From contig JAKSRN010000111.1 in assembly GCA_024403585.1 (NCBI GenBank), positions 1-6,300 on the forward strand: a DNA stretch of 6,300 bases, written 5' to 3'. Position 1 is the stretch's first letter; the number at the start of each line of letters is the position of its first letter. The position numbers and the translations under genes are program-made. Positions 1 through 4,093 of this stretch are shown here, one piece after another. The notes beneath the pieces were generated by a model. That model was not told the DNA's origin, ran no database searches, and was given only the letters and a program-made list of their open reading frames with translations. Source of the DNA: Lachnospiraceae bacterium (GTDB taxonomy: Bacteria > Bacillota > Clostridia > Lachnospirales > Lachnospiraceae).

Positions 1-48
1 TTTTACTATACTGTGGCTGTTTTGTTATGCTTTTGAATCGGGATTCAA
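1..48. repeat. Short inverted repeat directly after the fhs stop codon
   Basis: Immediately downstream of the fhs TAA (49-51), TTGAATC at 33-39 and GATTCAA at 42-48 form a perfect 7-bp inverted repeat with a 2-nt gap (or 6 bp with a 4-nt loop). Read in the fhs direction, the hairpin is followed by AAAAGC, not a U tract. It is therefore not a convincing intrinsic terminator, although it could protect the mRNA 3' end. No gene is visible in 1-48. Confidence 0.35.
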
Positions 49-1734
49 TTAGAACAGACCTGTGATCTTTCCGTTCTCATCAACGTCGATCTTCTCAGCT
101 GCTGGAACTTTTGGAAGACCTGGCATTGTCATGATCTCACCTGTCAGAGCTACGATGAAGCCTGCACCTGCGGAGATCTTCAGGTTACGTACGGTTACCT
201 CAAATCCTGTTGGAGCACCCAGTTTAGTCTGATCATCTGTCAGAGAGTACTGAGTTTTAGCCATACAGATTGGGCACTTGTCAAATCCGAGTGCTGTAAG
301 CTCTTTAGCCTGTTTAGCTGCGTTAGCTGTAAGAACAACTCTGTCAGCGCCGTAGATCTTCTGAGCGATTGCATTCAGTTTATCCTCGATTGTTCCCTCA
401 AGCTCATAAGAGAATGTGAAATCGTTAGGCTGCTCGCAAAGACGTACAACTTCCTCTGCCAGAGCTACGCCACCTTCGCCACCTTTTGCCCATACTTCGG
501 ACAGACGAACGTTAACGCCAAGCTCTTTACATTTAGCCTCAACCAGATCAAGCTCTGCTTTTGTATCTGTTGGGAATGCGTTGATAGCAACTACACATGG
601 CAGTTTGTATACGTTTGTGATGTTGGATACGTGTTTCAGAAGGTTTGGAAGACCTTTCTCAAGAGCCTCAAGGTTCTCGTTGTTCAGATCTGCTTTAGCA
701 ACGCCACCGTTGTATTTCAGAGCACGAACTGTTGCAACGATAACAACTGCGTTTGGTTTCAGACCAGCCATACGGCACTTGATATCAAGGAATTTCTCTG
801 CACCAAGGTCAGCACCGAATCCAGCCTCTGTTACTGTGTAATCAGCAAGTTTCAGAGCCATCTTTGTAGCTGTTACAGAGTTACATCCATGAGCGATGTT
901 AGCGAATGGTCCACCATGAACGATTGCAGGTGTTCCCTCAAGAGTCTGTACCAGGTTTGGTTTCAGAGCGTCTTTCAGAAGAGCTGCCATAGCACCCTGT
1001 GCATTCAGATCACCAGCTGTTACAGGTTTCTGCTCTGCAACTTTACCACGTGTGTATCCGATGATGATTCTGGAAAGTCTCTCTTTCAGATCTGTGATGT
1101 CAGAAGCCAGACACAGAACTGCCATGATCTCAGATGCTACTGTGATATCATATCCGTCCTCACGAGGAGATCCGTTTGTTTTGCCGCCAAGTCCGTCAAC
1201 AACGTTTCTCAGCTGACGATCGTTCATATCTACACATCTTCTCCATGTGATCTTTCTTGGGTCGATGTTCAGAGCGTTGCCCTGGAAGATATGGTTGTCG
1301 ATCATAGCTGCAAGCAGGTTGTTAGCAGCGCCGATTGCGTGGAAGTCACCTGTGAAGTGAAGGTTGATATCCTCCATTGGAACTACCTGAGCGTATCCGC
1401 CACCAGCTGCTCCACCTTTAACACCGAATACAGGTCCAAGGGATGGCTCACGAAGTGCAACCATAACTTTTTTGCCGATTTTGCTAAGTCCGTCTGCCAG
1501 ACCTACAGATGTAGTTGTTTTTCCTTCTCCTGCTGGAGTTGGGTTGATAGCTGTTACAAGGATCAGTTTGCCGTTAGGAGCATCAGACTCTTTTAACAGA
1601 TTGTAGTCGATTTTTGCTTTGTAGTTACCGTACTGCTCAAGGTATTTCTCGTCGATTCCAGCTTTAGCTGCGATTGCAGTGATTTTCTGCATTGTACATT
1701 CCTGAGCGATTTCGATGTCAGATTTGAAACCCAT
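49..1734 (-). CDS. fhs: Formate--tetrahydrofolate ligase (10-formyl-THF synthetase)
   Basis: A 561-residue protein, full length for the family (about 556-560). It catalyses ATP-dependent joining of formate to tetrahydrofolate, giving 10-formyl-THF in the cytoplasm for purine synthesis, initiator-tRNA formylation and, in acetogens, the methyl branch of the Wood-Ljungdahl pathway. Visible motifs: nucleotide-binding loop TPAGEGKTTT at residues 66-75; the family signature GVKGGAAGGGYAQVVPM at 104-120; the second signature VATVRALKYNGG at 333-344; and the conserved SEVWAKGGEGG stretch at 412-422. The ATG start is supported by an AGGAG ribosome binding site (complement of 1742-1746) 7 nt upstream, and by the fit of the N-terminus to the family. 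The frame is intact with a TAA stop. The gene is transcribed alone on the minus strand behind a ZTP riboswitch and divergently from the hydrolase gene. Codon use is strongly restricted (ATC, AAC, GCT, CTG/CTT), as in highly expressed genes. Identification is secure; whether the host is an acetogen cannot be told here. Confidence 0.98.
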   Translation of the reverse strand: MGFKSDIEIAQECTMQKITAIAAKAGIDEKYLEQYGNYKAKIDYNLLKESDAPNGKLILVTAINPTPAGEGKTTTSVGLADGLSKIGKKVMVALREPSLGPVFGVKGGAAGGGYAQVVPMEDINLHFTGDFHAIGAANNLLAAMIDNHIFQGNALNIDPRKITWRRCVDMNDRQLRNVVDGLGGKTNGSPREDGYDITVASEIMAVLCLASDITDLKERLSRIIIGYTRGKVAEQKPVTAGDLNAQGAMAALLKDALKPNLVQTLEGTPAIVHGGPFANIAHGCNSVTATKMALKLADYTVTEAGFGADLGAEKFLDIKCRMAGLKPNAVVIVATVRALKYNGGVAKADLNNENLEALEKGLPNLLKHVSNITNVYKLPCVVAINAFPTDTKAELDLVEAKCKELGVNVRLSEVWAKGGEGGVALAEEVVRLCEQPNDFTFSYELEGTIEDKLNAIAQKIYGADRVVLTANAAKQAKELTALGFDKCPICMAKTQYSLTDDQTKLGAPTGFEVTVRNLKISAGAGFIVALTGEIMTMPGLPKVPAAEKIDVDENGKITGLF

Positions 1735-1741
1735 ACACTAT

Positions 1742-1746
1742 CTCCT
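1742..1746 (-). promoter_or_regulatory. Ribosome binding site of fhs
   Basis: On the minus strand the sequence reads GGAAAGGAGATAGTGT directly before the ATG. The AGGAG core is 7 nt from the start codon, which fixes the start at 1734. It lies well downstream of the leader terminator (1818-1856), so control acts on transcription rather than on access to this site. Confidence 0.85.
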
Positions 1747-1817
1747 TTCCGTGACAGATCGTCACATACCACCATCTTTTGGTTACCACACCCTACTATA
1801 CTCTATTTTATTATGGT

Positions 1818-1856
1818 AAAAAAAAACAGCATTTGCCTATACACATACAAATACTG
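1818..1856 (-). terminator. Riboswitch-controlled intrinsic terminator in the fhs leader
   Basis: On the minus strand, CAGTATTTG (1856-1848) pairs with CAAATGCTG (1835-1827) as a 9-bp stem containing one G-U pair, with a 12-nt loop. It is followed directly by nine U residues (1826-1818). The base of the 5' arm (C1856, extendable by G-U pairs through 1857-1858) is also the 3' strand of helix P3 of the upstream ZTP aptamer. The two structures therefore compete. This is the expected layout of an ON switch: ligand-bound aptamer holds the GGC strand, the terminator fails to form and fhs is transcribed. Confidence 0.88.
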
Positions 1857-1926
1857 CCCAGACGGTCGGCCTTCAAGTTCTGCTTCCATGTGGTCGTTTT
1901 CCACTCATCCGTCAGTACACAGAACT
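1856..1926 (-). ncRNA. ZTP riboswitch (pfl motif) aptamer controlling fhs
   Basis: The minus-strand leader has the parts of the ZTP/ZMP aptamer in order. P1 is AGTTCTG (1926-1920) pairing perfectly with CAGAACT (1882-1876). The conserved ACTGACGGA follows (1916-1908). P2 is GTGG (1904-1901) with CCAC (1893-1890) and the following ATGGAAG. Finally comes the 3' core GCCGACCGTCTGGGC (1870-1856), where GCC/GGC form P3. The P3 loop CCGTC (1865-1861) is complementary to GACGG (1913-1909), giving the class-defining pseudoknot. This class binds ZMP/ZTP, purine intermediates that accumulate when 10-formyl-THF runs short, and fhs is one of its classic target genes. Together with the overlapping terminator it should switch fhs on under folate one-carbon starvation. 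The class call rests on recalled conserved sequence plus the pairing shown here. Confidence 0.93.
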
Positions 1927-1946
1927 AATTCATATTTACGTGAATA

Positions 1947-1975
1947 AGTATACCAAAATTACGGTTGTTTGGCAA
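1947..1975 (-). promoter_or_regulatory. Housekeeping-type promoter of fhs
   Basis: On the minus strand, TTGCCA (1975-1970, 5 of 6 to consensus) and TATACT (1952-1947, 5 of 6) are separated by exactly 17 nt. A TGG just before the -10 gives an extended -10 (TGn). Transcription would start near 1940, about 14 nt before helix P1 of the ZTP aptamer, giving a leader of about 205 nt. The placement relative to the riboswitch strongly supports it. Confidence 0.82.
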
Positions 1976-2103
1976 GAAAAAGAGAGAAAATTTCTCCTTT
2001 TCAGAAACAATTTTTCGAGAAAAAGGGTTCTTTCCTTATATAAAGCAGATTTCAAAAGAATGAATAAAAATTACGAAATTATTACAAAATGTGTAAAATT
2101 CTC
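1976..2103. other. AT-rich divergent spacer between the fhs and hydrolase promoters
   Basis: This stretch lies between the -35 elements of the two divergent promoters and shows no convincing gene. It is strongly AT-rich, with purine runs in its first half (AGAGAGAAAA, GAGAAAAAGGG) and a small inverted repeat GAGAAA-A-TTTCTC at 1984-1996. TTACA-AAATG-TGTAA (2082-2096) is another inverted repeat, lying just upstream of the hydrolase -35. A 67-codon frame starting from GTG at 1940 runs through it but lacks a ribosome binding site and crosses both promoters. Regulatory roles are possible but not shown. Confidence 0.5.
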
Positions 2104-2169
2104 TTGCACTGAAAAACTAAGTGTGGTAGTATGTACTCGTTGAAAAATGTTTCAAAATTATTACAAAAT
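2076..2169 (+). repeat. 15-bp direct repeat upstream of the hydrolase gene
   Basis: The sequence AAATTATTACAAAAT occurs exactly at 2076-2090 and again at 2155-2169, a 79-bp period. The copies flank the predicted promoter (2104-2132): one is about 14 bp upstream of the -35 and the other lies in the transcribed leader. Both are AT-rich, so chance is a real possibility, but a 15-of-15 match this close to a promoter could mark paired protein-binding sites. Confidence 0.5.
2104..2132 (+). promoter_or_regulatory. Predicted promoter of the NlpC/P60 hydrolase gene
   Basis: TTGCAC at 2104-2109 (3 of 6) and TAGTAT at 2127-2132 (4 of 6) are 17 nt apart. The -10 is preceded by TGG (2124-2126), an extended -10 that can compensate for a weak -35. 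Transcription would start near 2139. Directly after comes TTGAAA-AATG-TTTCAA (2140-2155), a 6-bp inverted repeat that could be an operator or a 5'-end hairpin. The leader to the ATG is about 54 nt and very AT-rich. Confidence 0.55.
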
Positions 2170-2192
2170 TAATTTTTAATGGGAGAAATCAC

Positions 2193-3674
2193 ATGAAAAA
2201 AAGAAATATCAGTAAATCCATTGCCCTTGGTCTGGCAGCAGCCATGGTCCTTGGTCAGACACTTCCTGTAGGAGCTGATCAGGCAGCCATTGATGCAGCA
2301 AGAGCTGAGGCAGCTGAAACAGCAGCAGCACAGGAAGCTGTATCCTCCAGCATTTCTTCATTAGAGGCACAGAAGAGTGAAGTTCTGGGTCAGCTGGATG
2401 ATGTAGAGGTAAATATTGTTACAACAATCGCTGCAATCAATTCTCTGTCAGAGCAGATCACCGTAAAAGAGGGTGAGCTTGCAGTTACAACAGAGAACCT
2501 TGGAGCTGCTGAGGAGCAGAAGGCGATTGAGTATAATGCAATGAAAAAGAGAATCCAGTACATCTACGAGACTGGCGGAGATGCAGGATGGGCTACAATC
2601 CTTCTTGAGGAGAGCAGCATTTCCGATTTCCTGAACCAGGCTGAGTATACACAGAAGATGTATGCATACGACAGAGAGTGTCTGGAGAATTACGCAGCAA
2701 TTGTTCAGCAGGTAAGCGATCTGAAAAACCAGCAGTCTCTTGAGAAAGCTGAGCTGGAAGAGGCAAGAGCCGGTGAGCAGGAGCAGGAAGCATATTTCGA
2801 GCAGCTGAAAGAAGAATTGAAAGCAACAAGTGATGACTATGATGCACAGCTTGCTGAGTGCGAAGCAGTAGCAGCTATGTATGCTGAGATCCTGGAAGAG
2901 CAGAATGCAGCAATCAACCGTCTGGTAGATGAGCAGGCAGCTCAGATGGCAGCAGCAGCAAGAGCAGCAGCTGAGAGTGCAGCAGCAGCAAGTGCAGCTG
3001 AGGCAGCAGAGCAGGCAGCTCAGGCACAGCAGATCGCAGCTGAGGCAGCAGCAGTAGCACAGGCTGAGGCAAACAACGCAGCAGCAGCACAGGCAGCAGT
3101 TGAGGCAGCTCAGTCTGCAGCAGCAGCAGAGCAGGCAGCTCAGGCAGCAGCAGCACAGCAGGCAGCTGAGGCAGCAGCAGCACAGGCAGCGGCTCAGGCA
3201 GCAGCAGCACAGGCAGCAGCTGAGGCAGCGGCAGCTGAAGCAGCAGCACAGCAGGCAGCAGCACAGCAGCAGGCAGCTCAGGAGTCCTACTATGAGGAGC
3301 CAACTTACTCTGCACCATCCGGAAACTCCGCACTTGGTCAGCAGATCGTAAACTATGCATGCCAGTTTATCGGTAACCCATATGTATGGGGTGGAAACAG
3401 CCTTACAAACGGAATTGACTGTTCCGGATTCACACAGCAGGTTTATGGTGCATTCGGAATTTCCCTTCCTAGAACATCCGGATCACAGCACGGTGTAGGA
3501 TATGCAGTATCTTATGCTGAGGCACAGCCAGGAGATCTGATCTGCTACAGCGGACATGTAGCTATCTACATGGGTGGTGGACAGATTGTACATGCAAGTA
3601 ACGAGATCACAGGTATCACAATTTCCGGTAATGCAAACTACAGACCGATCGATACTGTAAGACGTCTTGTTTAA
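2193..3674 (+). CDS. Secreted NlpC/P60 peptidoglycan endopeptidase with coiled-coil N-terminus
   Basis: A 493-residue exported cell-wall hydrolase. Residues 1-28 are a signal peptide: basic MKKR, hydrophobic IALGLAAAMVLG, probable cleavage after VGA28. Residues 30-245 are heptad-rich coiled coil resembling the PcsB/CwlO N-terminal domain, including the conserved-looking AGWATILLEESSISDFLNQAEY segment (131-152). Residues 250-364 are an Ala/Gln/Glu-rich linker, followed by a short Tyr/Pro/Ser hinge (366-377). Residues 378-493 are the NlpC/P60 (C40) domain, with nucleophile Cys410 in IDCSGF, His455 in GHVAIYMG and third polar residue His467. The conserved LPRTSGSQ and PGDLI are also present. The family usually cleaves the D-Glu-diamino-acid bond of stem peptides. 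In PcsB and CwlO the coiled coil answers to FtsEX and holds the enzyme inactive; a similar arrangement here is inference. The ATG start is supported by GGGAG at 2181-2185, 7 nt upstream. It is monocistronic, ended by the terminator at 3712. The exact ortholog name is unclear, so no symbol is given. Confidence 0.94.
   Translation: MKKRNISKSIALGLAAAMVLGQTLPVGADQAAIDAARAEAAETAAAQEAVSSSISSLEAQKSEVLGQLDDVEVNIVTTIAAINSLSEQITVKEGELAVTTENLGAAEEQKAIEYNAMKKRIQYIYETGGDAGWATILLEESSISDFLNQAEYTQKMYAYDRECLENYAAIVQQVSDLKNQQSLEKAELEEARAGEQEQEAYFEQLKEELKATSDDYDAQLAECEAVAAMYAEILEEQNAAINRLVDEQAAQMAAAARAAAESAAAASAAEAAEQAAQAQQIAAEAAAVAQAEANNAAAAQAAVEAAQSAAAAEQAAQAAAAQQAAEAAAAQAAAQAAAAQAAAEAAAAEAAAQQAAAQQQAAQESYYEEPTYSAPSGNSALGQQIVNYACQFIGNPYVWGGNSLTNGIDCSGFTQQVYGAFGISLPRTSGSQHGVGYAVSYAEAQPGDLICYSGHVAIYMGGGQIVHASNEITGITISGNANYRPIDTVRRLV
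2940..3284 (+). repeat. GCA/CAG-rich low-complexity tract encoding the alanine-rich linker
   Basis: About 345 bp made almost wholly of GCA, GCT, CAG and GAG codons, coding residues 250-364 of the hydrolase. Alanine runs of two to four are broken by Gln or Glu roughly every 4-5 residues. Most alanines are GCA. GCT occurs almost only immediately before a GAG, GAA or CAG codon, so phrases such as GCAGCTGAGGCA and GCAGCTCAGGCA recur. The tract looks like the product of repeat slippage with selection for helix. It stays in frame throughout. Because of the repeats, alignments and assemblies may vary in length here. Confidence 0.85.
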
Positions 3675-3711
3675 TGAAACATTTTCAATATAACTGAATA
3701 GAAGATGATGA

Positions 3712-3741
3712 GAGGTCGCCGGCAACGGCGGCCTCTTTTTT
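3712..3741 (+). terminator. Intrinsic terminator after the hydrolase gene
   Basis: GAGGTCGCCG (3712-3721) pairs with CGGCGGCCTC (3726-3735) as a 10-bp GC-rich stem with a single G-U pair. It is capped by a GCAA tetraloop of the stable GNRA type and followed by six T residues (3736-3741). It lies 37 nt after the TAA stop and separates this unit from nrdD. Confidence 0.95.
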
Positions 3742-3894
3742 CGATCGTTGAGGCTGATAAACATGCGTGTCCGCTGGATAAGGACAGTTTACAAGATCTG
3801 TTGCTGCTGTGAGAAAAGTGTCTGAGTATTCTGATTAATTGCTGAATTTCCATAAGGATTCTGAGATATAGGAAAAAGGAATGTATCTGCGCAT
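3742..3894. other. Spacer without a recognisable gene, between terminator and NrdR boxes
   Basis: Between the hydrolase terminator and the nrdD control region I see no supported gene. A 20-codon frame (ATG at 3763, stop ending 3825) has GAGG 9 nt upstream and encodes four consecutive cysteines, but has no promoter evidence and is too short to support. A weak 5-bp hairpin TGTCC/GGACA lies near 3768-3786. The rest is plain AT-leaning sequence. Confidence 0.4.
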
Positions 3895-3910
3895 ACACAC
3901 TATATAGTGT
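3895..3910 (+). promoter_or_regulatory. NrdR box 1 upstream of nrdD
   Basis: ACACACTATATAGTGT matches the NrdR-box consensus acaCwAtATaTwGtgt, as I recall it, at 15 of 16 positions (only position 6 differs). It lies inside a longer perfect palindrome of 22 bp (3893-3914). NrdR is a zinc-ribbon/ATP-cone repressor that senses ATP and dATP and binds paired boxes at ribonucleotide reductase promoters. The nrdR gene itself is not in the window. Confidence 0.88.
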
Positions 3911-3926
3911 GTATACATGCATTTTG

Positions 3927-3942
3927 ACACTATATTTAGATA
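3927..3942 (+). promoter_or_regulatory. NrdR box 2 upstream of nrdD
   Basis: ACACTATATTTAGATA matches the NrdR consensus at 12 of 16 positions, retaining the acaC half and the AT core but with a degenerate right end. Its start is exactly 32 bp after box 1, about three helical turns, the spacing typical of tandem NrdR sites. It overlaps a perfect TTGACA (3924-3929) and ends 9 bp before the -35 of the predicted main promoter, a position suited to repression. Confidence 0.8.
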
Positions 3943-3951
3943 ATTTGCATA

Positions 3952-3980
3952 TTGATTTCCGTAGTGGAATTGGATATAAT
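3952..3980 (+). promoter_or_regulatory. Promoter of nrdD
   Basis: TTGATT (3952-3957, 4 of 6) and a perfect TATAAT (3975-3980) are separated by 17 nt. The start of transcription would be near 3987. An alternative upstream promoter uses the perfect TTGACA at 3924-3929 with CATATT (3948-3953) 18 nt on; it would be covered directly by NrdR box 2. The downstream pair is preferred for its -10. Confidence 0.75.
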
Positions 3981-3986
3981 GTGAGA

Positions 3987-4093
3987 CGTAGTTCGGTTTC
4001 AGTGAAAAGAGACCGACAGGGGAAGTTAAACCGTTCCGGCAGGAAAAGGGGTCTGCCGGCAGCAATCTAACTTTATTATGAGGAGAGAGAATT
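3987..4093 (+). ncRNA. Structured 5' leader of nrdD, possible cis-regulatory RNA
   Basis: The roughly 107-nt leader can form hairpin A, TCGGTTTC (3993-4000) with GAGACCGA (4009-4016), 8 bp with one G-U. It can also form hairpin B, CCGGCAG (4036-4042) with CTGCCGG (4053-4059), 7 bp with a purine-rich 10-nt loop. Competing pairings exist: CGGTTT (3994-3999) with AAACCG (4028-4033), and AGACC (4010-4014) with GGTCT (4050-4054). Those two together would form a pseudoknot. No U tract follows hairpin B, so it is not a terminator. I looked for cobalamin, TPP, SAM, glycine, THF and ZTP signatures and saw none; in particular the cobalamin GCCACTG core is absent. A function is inferred only from the folding potential. 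Confidence 0.4.

Noticed and set aside
631..1596. 321-codon open frame on the plus strand, antisense to fhs
   Set aside because: It lies wholly inside fhs, has no ribosome binding site, and its Cys/Ser-rich composition is what the reverse complement of fhs's restricted codon set gives. Long antisense frames like this are expected from such codon bias.
2081..2108. WalR-type operator upstream of the cell-wall hydrolase
   Set aside because: TGTWAH hexamers are present but face each other (TTACA-N5-TGTAA) instead of forming the direct repeat TGTWAH-N5-TGTWAH.
1940..2143. 67-codon plus-strand frame from GTG in the divergent spacer
   Set aside because: No ribosome binding site precedes the GTG, and the frame overlaps both the fhs promoter (1947-1975) and the hydrolase promoter (2104-2132). 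The AT-rich Lys/Asn content fits random sequence.
2940..3284. CRISPR array or satellite repeat
   Set aside because: The repeats are codon-phased GCA/CAG units inside an open coding frame, with no unique spacers of fixed size.
2914..3360. 148-codon minus-strand frame rich in Leu and Pro
   Set aside because: It is the complement of the GCA/CAG repeat tract, which automatically reads as Leu/Pro/Leu; low complexity only.
3763..3825. 20-codon frame with four adjacent cysteines (ICCCCEK) preceded by GAGG
   Set aside because: It is too short to judge, with no promoter before it after the terminator at 3741 and a weak ribosome site. The cysteine run arises from a TGT/TGC repeat. Not supported as a gene or leader peptide.
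3987..4093. Cobalamin riboswitch before nrdD
   Set aside because: GGGGAAG and GGCAGG-like pieces recall parts of that class, but the GCCACTG core and the AGNCAGGANACCTGCC box are absent, so the call is not supported.
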